Positions 21,101 to 32,285 of a DNA stretch of 64,000 nt are shown here, piece by piece (positions within the stretch are counted from its first letter, which is position 1; each line of letters starts with the position of its first letter). The notes below the pieces were generated by a model. The model had not been told where the DNA came from. It worked only from the letters and a program-made list of their open reading frames with translations, and did not search any database. The translations under genes and the position numbers were made by a program. The stretch is from Leucosporidium creatinivorum (lineage: Eukaryota > Basidiomycota > Microbotryomycetes > Leucosporidiales > Leucosporidiaceae). The stretch is from contig BCKL01000029.1 of assembly GCA_001600635.1 (NCBI GenBank), forward strand, positions 82,434 to 146,433, in the 5' to 3' direction.

Positions 21101-21928
21101 TCACTCCTGCCGCCCATGCTCTCTCAGCCACCAATCCACATCCCACCCCTCAAAAATCTGCGCCAGCTCTTTCCGAGCCGACTCTGGTGAATCCGAACCT
21201 GTTCCATACAGCAGTCAGACAGGCGCTCGAGCCGAAAGACCAAGACCGACGAACCGTGAAAGCCGTTCCTCGTATCACTCAACCCGTACCGAGCTCGTAG
21301 GGTCTCGGGGTTGTTCCATTGGCCTTTGTAGACATGCGTTGGGCCGATGAGCGTCCGCCAGTGCTTGATAGCGTCGGGGCCGTGAAGAGCGAGCGCGACG
21401 AAGGGGCCGGATGTAGCGTGTTGGACCTTGAAGAGGCGACAAGCGTCAGCGGGTTGAATGGGAAGCACGTACGTAGCGCTCTTACTAATCGAGGGAAGTA
21501 GAAGCGGCCTGGAGGAGGGCGCAATATTAGCGAGGGTTCTACAGCGCCGAGGGAGACGACGAACCGGCGTGCTCGCCGTAGAACTGCATATGGGAGAGCC
21601 GGTCAGCTACGGCAGCTCCGTTCAACTTCACAGCATCTCCACTCACCTGTTCAGCGTCTGCAGCCTTCCAGAATATCCGTTTTGAGCGAACGATCTGAGG
21701 GAGTCTCGTTAGCTGCTGATGCTGTAGCTCTGCGGGAGCAGCGCACCTCTAGTCCGCTCGCTTTGATCGTCTTGAGAATCTCTGCGAGCTGGCAAAGGTT
21801 AGCATGCGCGAGGACAGCCTCCGCGAAGCTCGAGAAGCAGCGAGCTGCGTCGACGCACCCTGTACAGGCGCCTGAGTAGCTGATACTGACGGCTTGATGA
21901 TTCCTAGCGTGAGCTGAGTTGGTGGCAT
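21101..21928 (-). CDS. Nucleoside diphosphate kinase, NME6-like
   Basis: Seven exons: 21928-21859, 21781-21747, 21694-21647, 21583-21565, 21508-21486, 21426-21255, 21198-21101, total 465 nt, 154 aa, the usual NDPK length. It transfers the gamma-phosphate between nucleoside triphosphates and diphosphates through a phosphohistidine. Motifs seen: LTLGIIKPS, FYGEHAGRFYFPRLV, GPFVALALHGPDAIKHWR, LIGPT, LRARYGLSDTRNGFHGSDS with the catalytic His, and a C-terminal extension after SARKELAQIFEG. The insert before LRARYG resembles NME6-type rather than Ynk1-type enzymes. Exons of 19 and 23 nt are unusually small. It is divergent from the kinase gene with 123 bp between start codons. Confidence 0.92.
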
Positions 21929-22051
21929 AGCTCCTGCTCCGATGTGGTCGAAGGGAACGCACTGCAGCGTTCGGAACTGCTCGTTTGAGCTTGGACAGCT
22001 CAACTCGTCCGAAAGCTCCTGCTCGGCTCTTAACCTCCTACCTTCACTTGC

Positions 22052-23590
22052 ATGTCTGTACCCGACTACAACCTCGCTTCTCCTTCCACTCTGCTTGCTG
22101 GTGGCACACTACAAGGCGCGCCCATCAACCTTGACCCCACTTCAATTCGCAGACCGTCAAGAGAGCAGGGCGTGTTCGTAGGCAGCTTGACGGTACCTTT
22201 GTCGGATGGAATGCTGCATGGGGGAGAACCTGGGAAGGTCGCCATCAAAAGCGTAGAGGATGGCCGAGTCAGAGTGCCGAGGAATGTGAGGAGGGAGGTC
22301 AGGCTGCTGGCGAGTCTGCAGCACGATAATGTGAGTTATCGTATTGGCTGGAGAGTTGCTAATCATCGCCATACTCATCACTTCATTGCCAACAGGTCCT
22401 CCCGCTCCTCAACGCCTACCTCACCCCTCCGACCGCTTCGGCGCCGATAGCTCTCTTCACCCTCTTCACACCTCTCTACCCTCTTTCTCTTCCCACCCTA
22501 CTCTCCACACCAACCTTCACACCGGCCACAGCCCCCTCGCCCTCCCACTTCGACCTCATCGCCCACTCACTCGCCCATCAGCTCATCTCGGCGGTGGCCT
22601 ACTTGCACTCTCGGAGTCCTCCCGTCGCTCATCGAGACATCGGACCGAACAACGTAGTGATTGGGCGCGAAGGTCGACTGGTGCTGATTGACTTCGGCAT
22701 CTCGTTGGAGGTGGGCGAGGAGAAGGAAGGAGAGATGCACTTTGAGATCGGAACTCAGTGCGTTGGATTCGCTTGCTTCCTCTTCTGCTCAATAGCTGAC
22801 CCGCCTCTCCTCCTTCACGCTACGGCCTATTCTTCCTACTTCGTCCCTCGCTGCAGACCCTACCGACCTCCCGAGCTCATCTTCGCCGCCAAAACCTACG
22901 ACCCCCTCGCCCTCGACCTCTGGGCTCTCGGCGCGACCCTCGCAGAGTTCTTCACGCCAATAGAAGCACCTCCGAAACCATCTTCACCTTCATCGCCGCC
23001 GTCAGACAGTGGTCATTGGGGCTATGATTCGAGCGACGACGAGGTTGAGTCCGACTCGGCGCCGAGGAGGCAGACGCTGTTTGATGGGAGTAGGACGGAC
23101 TTTGCGCTGGCGGGGAGCATCTTCAGGCTGCTAGGAACGCCGACGATTGAGACGTGGCCCGTGGGTAGTCTTCAGGAGCGAGATCCTGGCGTTTCGAGCT
23201 GACTCTCCCCTCCGCGCCGAGCAGGAAGCAGCACATCTTCCCTCATTCGGGCACTTCCGCTTCTCGCCTTTCCCACCAGAGCCTCTCATCTCTCGACTCC
23301 CTAACCTCCCTTCCTCCTCGCCGTCACCCCCCTCGCCGTCAACGACCGGCAACCCCTCCTCACCATCGCCGACCTCGACAGCCAGCCCGCTTGTCAGCAT
23401 CATCGAAGGACTCCTCAAGATCTCGGCATCGCACCGCATGAGTGCACAAAAGGCGTTCGAAGATGAACGATGGAAAGGTGTGGAGGTGTTGAAGCCGGTG
23501 GATTTGGGCGGTGGTGGAGCGAGGACAGGTGGGGAGGGTGTCGAGGGAAAGAGCTTAGGCGAGCTACTTGGCGACATTGTGCAACTCTAG
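22052..23590 (+). CDS. Protein kinase of Cak1/Csk1 type
   Basis: Four exons: 22052-22330, 22396-22757, 22857-23160, 23225-23590, total 1311 nt, 436 aa. Kinase landmarks in order: VAIKS (ATP-binding Lys), a long hydrophobic hinge region, AYLHSRSPPVAHRDIGPNNVV (catalytic loop), LIDFGIS, YRPPEL and DLWALGATLAE. A glycine-rich loop is not recognisable before VAIK, as in the CDK-activating kinase Cak1. The catalytic loop reads HRDIGPNN, with Gly where most kinases have Lys. Acidic and Ser/Pro-rich inserts interrupt the C-lobe. A role in activating cyclin-dependent kinases is inferred from family resemblance only. Confidence 0.85.
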
Positions 23591-23745
23591 GCAGCTGCAC
23601 ACAGACTTGGTTCGATGGTCCGCGGGCGAAAAGACGCAGCAAAGAGCAGCATCAGCCCCTCGAAGCTTGGATCTCGCTCTCTCGTTTCGCGGCGGAGCAC
23701 TCCCAGCTCTCCTCTCCCTCGTCGACAATCCCAGCACATCAGCGT

Positions 23746-25898
23746 CTATTCCTTATCTTCCACCTTCTTTTCCCCCTCCTCCTCAGCCTCCAGATCTACG
23801 ACCCACCAAGCCCGCACCAGCTTATTGCACACGCTCCCAAAGAAGAGCGCCACGACCGTGCTCGTCAGGATGATGACATTATACGGCATGGAGAAGTCGG
23901 GCGTCGGTAGCGATAGTAATGTCGAAGGCGTATGAAGCCGGAGCTTAGCGCCTCGAGTCGCCAGCAACCTGGAGGGGTCGACCTCCTCCTTCTCGGCGGA
24001 GGAGGCAGGGTTCAGGAGGATTACGAGAGCGCCAGGGACCTCGAAGCCCCGGTGAGCGTCGCTGGGGTATTCGGTGTACCAGAGGTAGGAGCTCTCGTAG
24101 GGGAGGAGGAACTTGGAGGTGCTGTGAGGAGGGAGATGGAGGAGGGCTTGGAAAGTCGTTGGGCGCCGGCGGGGGATGGGAGGGGTGTAGTCGAGGGCGA
24201 GGACCGAGGGTTGGGAGGCTGTGTAGGCGGGTGGAAGTTAGCTCGATAGCCGGAGAGAAGGCGAAGACGACAGCGCACCTTCGTCGCTCGCCGAAGAGCC
24301 CTCAGCCTTCAAGCTGCCCACGAAGCCTCGCACCCACCACGGCCACTCCTCGACCCAGAGTACCTCCACCGCCTCATCACCATTGTTGACCACCTCAATG
24401 CCGATATATCCTCGCTCTTGACCTCGGCCGAGGAGAAGGCGGCGGGTCGAGATGGGAGGAGTGGGAAGGCGCGAGACGTGAGCTGTTTGAGGTAGAAACC
24501 ATCAGTTGATGAGGTGAGGAAGGAGCAGAAAGAAGCGCAGACGCACGGTAGCGGAAGGGGTTCTCGTCGGGCCAGGAGATGCGCGCGTTCAGAGGTTCGC
24601 TAGGCGATCCTGCATGAGTGGAGAGACGTCAAAGAACGGGTCAAGAGCGAAGCAAGAGCAAGAGGAGTCAGCGAGCTACCCTTCCCCCAGTCCTGAGGTA
24701 GGAGTGGGAGCTCACCTTGCTTGGTCTCCCACTTGACGACCTCGATGTCTCCCTCCGTTTCCACGACTCTCCCTTCGTCGGGCTTGATCTCGAAAGGATT
24801 GATGCTGTTGTCAGGCACTACGAGCTCGACTGTTGAGGCTTCGGCGACGGGGCAGGCCACGGTGAGCTTTCGGTCAAAGAGGCTCTCAATCGAGAAGTCT
24901 GTGGAGGAGCGAGTGGAGTGTGGAGGAATAGAGTGAGAATGAGAGAGCCTAGGTCGGCGATTAGAAAGCTGTGCGAAGAGGCTGAACCTCGGCCACTCAC
25001 CTCGTCGTCCCAACCCGCCTGCCAGCCGATCTCGCCGAACCGGATCCTGCACGCTGCCGACCTCGAGCCGTACCTCTCCTTGTCCAGCCTTCTGCACAAA
25101 GTGTACGCCTAGTAGCGTCCATTCGCCATCGAACAGTCGATGAGGATTGAGGAGAGAGGCGAGACCAGCGCGAGAGGAGCATGGGAGGAGGGAGAGGAAG
25201 GGAGTGAGGGATTCGGTGCAGGTGGCTGATAGGCGGGGCAGAACGAGACGGTAGGGGCGTAGTCCTTCTGTGTATCGCGCTTGACGTCAGAGATCTGCAT
25301 CTCGAGCAGCGAGAGGAGAACGAAGCTCACCTCCTTCGGCGCTCTCGCCCTCATAAGCGTAGCCCCAATCCGGCCGGCTCGCTTCGTTCCCTCCTTGCGT
25401 AACTCCCGTACAGAACAATCCTCCGAGCCCTCCCGTAAACTCATGCCATCTCTTCGCCTCGGCAGCCTCGTCCTCCTCCGCGTCGGGCTCGAGCCACGCG
25501 ACGAGCTCGATACCGCTTGCTGGTGAGCTTGTAGTCGGCCAGTGAGGAGACCAGCGACCGGACGAGAGGGTGAGGTGGAAAGCCGAGATGCGGTGATGGG
25601 TGAGGAGCGAGGTGAGAGCTGAGGGGAGGTGCGTGTGGTGTTGCGCTGCTGGACGAGGCCGTTAGCTCTTATCTGTAGGTCAGTAGTAGCAGAGCATCAA
25701 TATCTCACCTAATGCGCTCTTGCCCATCTGCTGTACATCATTCCAAGGCCCCGACATGGTGAAGCTGAGGTTTGAATGCACCTTGCCGTCCCCGAGCGGC
25801 GTGAGGCGTAGTGACTCGCTGTAGGTCTCTTGCGAGCGAGCGATACATGGTGGTACTAGCAGCGGCGCGAGCGCTAGTAACGAGATAGGGAATAGCAT
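23746..25898 (-). CDS. GPI16: GPI transamidase subunit PIG-T/Gpi16
   Basis: Seven exons; the first three are 25898-25709, 25648-25331 and 25267-25001. It is a subunit of the ER complex that attaches GPI anchors to proteins. An N-terminal signal peptide (LFPISLLALAPLLVPPCIA) is followed by YSESLRLTPL, LTLSSGRW, GLGGLFCTG, ATCTESLTPFLSLLPC, AGLASLLNPHRLFDGEW, NPFRYPHVSR, WPWWVRGF, YTPPIPRRRPT and, near the C-terminus, PDFSMPYNVIILTSTVVAL leading into the single membrane segment. The protein is about 560-570 aa, close to yeast Gpi16. The cytosolic tail is Glu/Lys-rich. All exons join in frame. It is convergent with the kinase gene. Confidence 0.95.
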
Positions 25899-26374
25899 CC
25901 CGCTTCAAGGGGCGATGCGTTGTCCTTGGAAACGCGCTTGAGGTGGGGCTTAGATGCTTGCAGGGGAATAGGCAGGGTGGTGGAGCAGCAGCGACGAGGT
26001 TAAGCTAATCTCGGCCGATTTGACGAGGCGAGAAGTAGACGAGGTGAAGCGGAGAAGGAGAAGAGGAAGCCGATCGAGCTTCGGCGTGTTGGTGACTACA
26101 CCTCGAACAAGCTTGTGAGAGGGTGCTGATAGCAGTGGGCTCTCCGTGCAGTCGGTTGAGATAGTACACGATGCTCTGAGCGAAGGCAGCTCGCTCGCTC
26201 GATCGCTGATGGTGCGCAGTTCGGCGATGAGGCTCGGCGAGAGCCACCCGCTCCTCCCATACACAGTCAGTAGTGAGCCCGAAGTCGTGTATGCTCGTAT
26301 CCCATTCCGTTCGTCAGATCTAGACAACCAAGTCTCCCGTCTTGAGCATCTTGACCAGTGGACCATACCAGTCG
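25899..26374. other. Intergenic region upstream of GPI16
   Basis: This stretch holds the promoter of GPI16 on the minus strand. Short minus-strand ORFs at 26005-26366 have no recognisable family and poor codon bias. Confidence 0.4.
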
Positions 26375-26606
26375 TTCTCGGCGTTCAGTTGGACCATTCC
26401 GCTTCGACTCCCACAGCATCGTCCGCGACGACTACATGAGCTCGTTCCCCACTTCAATCTCTCCAGTGGCAGTCAAGATTTACGAGAGCGTCATGCGCGA
26501 GACCTTGTTGAAGGAGGGAGTCGAGGTGAGTCGAGCCCGGCGGGGCGCATCGCCGTAGCCCGACGAACGAAAGCTGACGCCTGTCACCTCGCAGCTGCTA
26601 AAGTAG
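26375..26606 (+). pseudogene. 3' relic of a subfamily-1 MYND gene
   Basis: Sequence from about 26375 encodes the end of subfamily-1 exon 4 (HSIVRDDYMSSFPTS, then LLKEGVE), followed by a normal GTGAGT donor at 26525, an intron with a CTGAC branch site, a CAG acceptor at 26594 and the tiny last exon LLK-TAG at 26595-26606. Upstream exons, including the zinc finger, are missing. It sits 620 bp before the start of copy 1e, in the same direction. Confidence 0.7.
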
Positions 26607-27223
26607 AACATCTGTGATGATTGAGCTCGAAGCTCGTCAGTTCGTTGTTATGCTGTGAGCCATGTGATGCAACGGCTGGTCCTGCCGCGCCGCATCAGCT
26701 CGGCTTTCTCGAAACAAGTGCTCGGCGATGAGCACGACCTCCGAACTCGGCGTGAGAGCCAGGACGTGCTGCTTCTGCGCGAAGCTTCGGCCTTGGGATG
26801 GAAAACCATCTCAGCAGTCGCGAATGAAGGGGAGACACTGCAGGCACAACGAGCCGGTAAACAAGCTTCAAGCGAGAGATCAGTTGGCGAGAACGGCGAA
26901 GACAGAGCAGTCTGAGACGCTAGCGAAGGGGACGAGAGTTTGGTCACGACGAGCTACAACAGTACGGCGGCACGGTCCTATGTGTCCGGCTCTTTCCCGT
27001 TCTCGAGAAGGTACAGACCCCTCTTCAGATCAGCCGTCTCCTCCGAGTCGACCGTTTCGCCTCTCTCTCTCCTCCCTCATCTTCAATCTTGCAGCTTTTG
27101 TGCGCTCGGCTACGCCACCGCTCCGTAGGGACTACAGAACGACTGCACGACGCTCAACGACACCACTGCAGCCACTATCACCTGCTGAGCGAGCTCTTGA
27201 GCCCGAGATCAAGCTTTTCGCCA
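26607..27223. other. Leader region of MYND copy 1e
   Basis: From about 27000 the sequence is C/T-rich with a CTTGCAG-type acceptor, as expected for a promoter and leader. It does not resemble the paired promoter modules, and no minus-strand partner exon is present. No other gene is supported. Confidence 0.4.
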
Positions 27224-28357
27224 ATGTCGACTCGCAGCTGTCAGTCCTGCATTCAGGACCTCGGTGGAACCACGGGGAGGCAGACTCTTGTCTGTAGTAG
27301 GTGCAAGTCGTCCACGTAGTGAGTTCCGCCTGGCAGCTTCGGCTGGAGCGAGGCTTAATTGGCAGCTCCGAGCAGTGCGCTGTCCATCTTCAATTGCTCA
27401 CAGCTGCTCAACGGATTGTCAGGTGATCTCCGCTCGCTTGAAAGAGTCTAGGAAGACGATTGAACGCCTTGTCTCTGCAGAGGAGCGACTACCCGCGCCA
27501 CAAGCCCGAATGCCTTCGAGTCGTCGAAAGTAGGAAGAGGATGGAGCAGTACGGCCAGGTCGTACCCGGCATGGATCGCTTTCTCAAGGACTCGGAGACG
27601 TTCGGCAACACTATCCACCTCGAGGCTGCTGCCGGCGCTCGCTCGGCGTTGCGGTTCGGCACGCCTGAGTCGCGCACCGATTCTCATTATTTGCTCTTGC
27701 ATTTCGAGTACACGCCATCCTCTCTTCCTCTCCGCCAACGATTCACCTACCAACGTAATGGTGTCTCGATCCAACCCTTCGAGGGCGCACGCTGGCATCC
27801 ATCGCTGGATGAGGCCGAAAGCAAACTCTACTCGACGCTCGGGAGAGGATGAGGGCGTGGCGCCCCCCTGCGGATGTTCCGCCACCTCCGGAAGGGGAGG
27901 CATATGTCAGCTTTGTCGCTACCATCTGCGTCGCGTGGGAAGGGCCCTCAGGCAGGGTCTCGAACGACTTCAGTGAGCTGCTTTCTGCCGAGCGACTCTT
28001 GACTTTTTGCTGACGTCTGCACACAACCAGACCTCATCAGCACCATCCATCGTCTGCAGATGACCTACTTCGAGAAGCTCCCAGGCTGGCCCCCCAACCT
28101 CGACGTCGATGCCCTCCTCCACCGTCTTTTCTCGGCGCCGGACTCCCTTCCCAGCCATAGCATCTTCCGAGACGACTACTTGTCGACTTTCGAAGGTCGA
28201 GAGCGCCAAGACGCTAGGCAAGCCATCAAGAATTTTGAGCAGAAGTTCCCGTACAAGCAGGGCCTTTTGAGGGAGGGCGTCGTGGTGAGCTGCTTCGACT
28301 TCTCAACTCATTCGCTCGCTCAAGCTCTTTCCTTTCGCTCCACAGCTGCTGGATTAG
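27224..28357 (+). pseudogene. MYND-type protein, subfamily 1 (copy 1e), frame disrupted in exon 3
   Basis: Exons 27224-27318, 27404-27422, 27481-27972, 28031-28284, 28346-28357. Ligands: CQSC, CSRC, CSTDC (19-nt micro-exon) and RHKPEC. The body has GTPESRTDSHYLL, PLRQRFTYQ, then in another frame ARERMRAWRPP, ICVAWEGPSG and, after the next intron, GWPPNLDVDALL and HSIFRDDYLSTF. Exon 3 is 492 nt, which does not fit the phase of the next exon; the paralogs have 484, 487 and 493. The shift lies near 27800-27835, between FEGARWHP and the ARERMR segment. As read, translation stops at 27852. A frameshift mutation or a base-calling error are equally possible. Confidence 0.7.
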
Positions 28358-28590
28358 GGCTCAGAAAAGACAAGCTAGTGATGGTGTAACGCGCGGCTCT
28401 GTCTTGGCTATTTCTGAGACGAGGATTGACTCTCGAGAGCTCGCGGCGACGGCGACGAGAAATCTCGGCGACTGCGAAGAGGATCCGAAAACGAACGAGA
28501 CTTGCAAGTCCTTGCTTAGTAGCACAAGATAGAAACGGAGGGCGTACACAAAGAGAGCCCATACTACTACAGTATATTCCCGACCGCTTC

Positions 28591-31500
28591 CTAAACCTGA
28601 GTCGAGGTCGTCGCCCGCTGCTGCTGGTGCTGCTGCGCCTGAGGGTGGAACCTCCGCTCGACATCCATCACGGCCGCTCGAGCGGCATCTGTCACGCTCC
28701 GCTGTCGAGTGTGGTATCCGCGAGGCCCATCTCCCATCTCGGCGTTCGAGGAGCCCCGGCGGGCTGTTGGTGGAGGGCCGCTCGCCTGAGTCGCTGGCGG
28801 CGAGGAGATGGGGGCGCCGAGAACGGGGGCAGAGGTGGTAGCGGAGGGTGCGGGAGGAGCGGTCGCCTGCGGTGGTTGCTGAGGTTGGTTCTTGCGAGCG
28901 ACGAGGCATTGAAGAGCTGCAAGCCACTTGATCTCGTCCTCCTCGGTCGGCGCGCAGACGAGGTAGGTCCGCTTGGGAGTGATGATCTTGAAGCAGTGCT
29001 CGTAGTTCTTGTCGGAGGGGTGAGCGTTGGATGTGGGCTGTGAGGTGCCGGATTGCGAAGTCGACGGCATGTTGTCGGAGAGGGAGGGGGAGAGGGGGCC
29101 AGAGGTGCTGAGCGGTCGTCGCGAGTTGGACGACTGAGCGGCGGCGGGGGCGTCGAACTCGATAGCGTCGAGGATGAGAGCGAGAGGGATTTGTCGGTGG
29201 ATCTTGGCGTCCTGTGGAGTGAGTCGGAGGGTCAGCTCTGTTGTAGCCGAGCGTCGAGAGAAGTAGGGGCTCACCATATGACTCCTCGAGTACATTAATC
29301 GCCCGCTCATGAGCACGAACCATCGTTTCCTCCACGTCTTTCTTTTGCCCTGCTTCATGAGGTAGCCCGAGAGGATGACCTTGTTGGGGTCGCCGAATCC
29401 CGATCCCGTCGCCTCGGCCGGCCGTGAAGCCTGCTGCTGCTGAGGCGGCTTGTTCTCGACAAACGTGAGACCGGGAGTAGTCGGCTGCTGAGTGGAGGGC
29501 GACCACGCCTCGTCGAAGCCGTCGTCCTCCTCCGAGCTCGACGCCATCGCTCCTCCTGGGCTCGTGGGCACGCCTGAGGTGCCGCTGGCGCCCGATCGCG
29601 CGCGACCGAAGTAACCTTGATTCGGCACCGCGAGTCCTGCATCGCTCGAGAAGCTCGGCGAGCGCATCTGCTGCTGCTGCTGCTGTGTCCCGGCGATCCT
29701 CTCGAGTCCCGCATCAACATTGCCGAGAGCAAGCTCAAGGCTCTGACCGTTTGTGTTCTGCAGGCCGAGGGCTCCAGCTCCTCCGACAGCAAACGAGTTT
29801 GGCGGTACGATGGTGCCCGGTGCAGCGGCGCCGTTGGTGGAGACGGAGGTGAAGGAGGAAGCGAGGACCGAGGTCGAGTTCTGGGAGAAGGCTGCTGGTG
29901 GGGAAGGCGAGGTGGTGGTAGCGTAGCTGTTGGAGAAGAGGAGAGGGCCGGTACCGGCAGAGCTGCTGGGAATGGGAATGGATGCCGTTCGAGGCGACTG
30001 GAGGGGAGAAGCGGCAGGTGTGGGCTCGATGACGCCGGGGGTAGCGGGCACGCTGGCCTGGGGCGTAGTGTCGAGCGAGTCGCGAGACGGTCCATCGAGG
30101 CTGTCCTTTGTGGCAGCAGCGGCGACCTCGTGCTTGGCTTGCTCGACCGCGGCGCACCAGGCTTGCACCTCGGCATCGGAATCGGCCTTGACGTAGTAGG
30201 TGCGTTTGGGAGTGACGATGCCGAAGGTGTACGAGTGCTTCTTGAGTTCGATGGGCGCGCAGGTGTGGATCTCGGTGAGGGGGATGAGGCGAAGAAGGCG
30301 ATACTCCTGGAGAGGCAAGGGAGAGGTCAGCTTTCACTCGCTAGCTGTCTCGTCGAGGTAACCAACCTTGTCACTCTTGTACATGGCCACCTGTCCACCT
30401 CGCAGCACAAACCACCTCTTCTTCCACGCCTTTCTCCTTTCGCCCTTTTTCATCAAGTAGCCGCTCTTGACCGCCATGCTCTCGCTGAGCCTCGTGCTCT
30501 CGCGACCGATCCGGAGCTTTTCAATGGCGCGAGAAGCCGAGGTAGGGCTGCGAGGTCCGCCTACTGACGATGCATCCGAGTCGCTACCAGAGCCGATGCC
30601 GTCCTCAGCCTCGGAGATGGCGGAGAGAGGGATGTTGGGTCGGTTCGGCGAGGAAGGGATGTCGTCCTCATCTGCGCTCGACATGCCGCTCATGGAGGCG
30701 CCTCCAATGGAAGAGAAGGATCCATGTGGCTGTAGGGTATGGAGGTCAGCCAGTGTCGTCCATCCTGCAAGCGACGAAACTCACTCGGCGACTGGCGCTG
30801 CTGAGACGCCGCTGCAATTCCTGCGACTCGTTGCTCTGTACCGACGAGGAGAGGTTGGTGGGCGAGAGGGTAGGAGGGGAGCCGAGTTTGCGTTGAATCT
30901 CTTGCGCCGAAGGAGGGGCGATGGGCCGTGGGGCGGAAGCTGACGAGCGAGGCGAAAGGTCAGTACTCTAGCGCCGAAGAAAGGAGGGCTGGTCCGAAAT
31001 CGTGCCAGTCTGCCGACAGAGATGATGCAGTGTAGCGCTATCGCTGGAGCGCCCTCTACGACTGCACAAACAACCTGCAGAGGCGAATCCGGATGCATCG
31101 GCTGGGCCTGGCCCCACTTCATTCGTGTTGCCACGAAACACCTGCCCACCGGCGGATGAAGTGAAGGACGCCCTGCAGTGCATAACTACAGCGAGTCCCT
31201 GCTCTGCGGATCGCAGAGACCACTACAGCACTGCCGGGTAGTGCGCTGTCTCCGTCCATCGCCTCTCCCGCTGTGGCACCGCGGCTGCCGGCTAACCAGC
31301 TACGAGGAACGCAAGAGATGGGGAAGACTATCGAGTGCATCAGCTACACACGCCGTGAGCCTGACTGGCCCACAGCGCGCGAAGCAAGAAGCTCGCTCGA
31401 CCCTCCCCCGCGCAGCTCGTCGCCTCCGTCGCTGAGCAACGTTGAGCCGCTGCCTGCAGCGCGCCAGCCAGCAGCGAGCGCCAGCTGTAGCCTCGTAGAC

Positions 31501-31632
31501 TAGCTACATCCCATGCTGCATCCTCCTGCTGCCCCCGAACTACCCAGCTCCAACGTCATCCGGAGGAAGGTCCCTCGAATCCAAACAGAGACCGACACTG
31601 GGGTGGTGAGAGCACGTACCTGCTTCACTCAT
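28591..31632 (-). CDS. Tandem PH-domain protein
   Basis: Proposed first exon is only 13 nt (31632-31620, encoding MSEA), then a long intron of about 680 nt, then exons near 30942-30781, 30727-30367, 30308-29280 and 29213-28591. PH domain 1 begins VKSGYLMKKGERRKAWKKRWFVL and ends SDAEVQAWCAAVEQAK. PH domain 2 begins LSGYLMKQGKRKTWRKRWFVL and ends EEDEIKWLAALQCLV; each ends in the invariant Trp helix. Between and around them are Ser/Pro/Thr-rich linkers with a short poly-Gln run coded by CTG repeats near 29670. The C-terminus is Gln-rich. It probably binds phosphoinositides at membranes. The first exon fits in phase but rests only on splice logic. Confidence 0.85.
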
Positions 31633-32285
31633 GCTGTAGCGCAATAGCAGCTGCTGGTGCTCGTCAAAAAGAGCAAGTTTAGCCTGCTCGGCGGTGTCCG
31701 AAGGCTGCAGCGGCGGCGAATGAGGCGCTCGAGAAAGAGGGCGAGCCGGGAGAGGGTGGGAGCGCGGGGGTCGAAAGCTGTCGGGACGAGGTGCAGCGGC
31801 GAATCGGCTGGCCTGTGGGTGTCTGCTACGATACAGACTCCTTGGCGACGACTGCTGGCGAAGGTGAGAGACGAGACGAGCGAGCGGTGAGAAGTAGAAG
31901 GCAGGAAAGTGCGGGGGCTCAAGCAGGCGGTGGCAAGGGTCGAATTTCGTGTAGTGGACCAGCTCGGGCAGCCAATAACATCTAGCTCTTTCTGTTTCAT
32001 TGTACTAAATACTCACCTCTCCTTTTCACTGTATTATCCCACCTCGGCCGAGCAGGACCCGGCTTCTGTAGGCATCCATGGCATTTGCGAGTTGCAGACT
32101 GTTCTCAACCTACTTCAGAAAAGGATTTTACAGCTGGTGGAAGCTCCCGCCGCTCTCATGTCACTCTCAGCTCAAAATTTCACTGCTCGGCGAACCCGAC
32201 GCCGCCCCAGAAGTCTGCAGACAGCGGCTAGAGTTACAACACACAGGGGCTAAGTACCAGATACCCTATCAGCTACATTCTGTCC
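31633..32285. other. Intergenic region, no gene seen
   Basis: This stretch lies upstream of the PH-domain gene and downstream of the seven-pass membrane protein gene. ORFs of 60-120 codons overlap each other without a motif. AT content rises near 31980-32110. Confidence 0.4.

Noticed and set aside
28361-29506. 381-codon minus-strand ORF overlapping the PH-domain gene
   Set aside because: Another frame of the same region with an Arg/His/Ser-rich product and no motif.
29617-30567. 316-codon plus-strand ORF across the PH-domain gene
   Set aside because: Gly/Arg-rich complement of the Ser/Pro linker; the PH motifs are on the minus strand.
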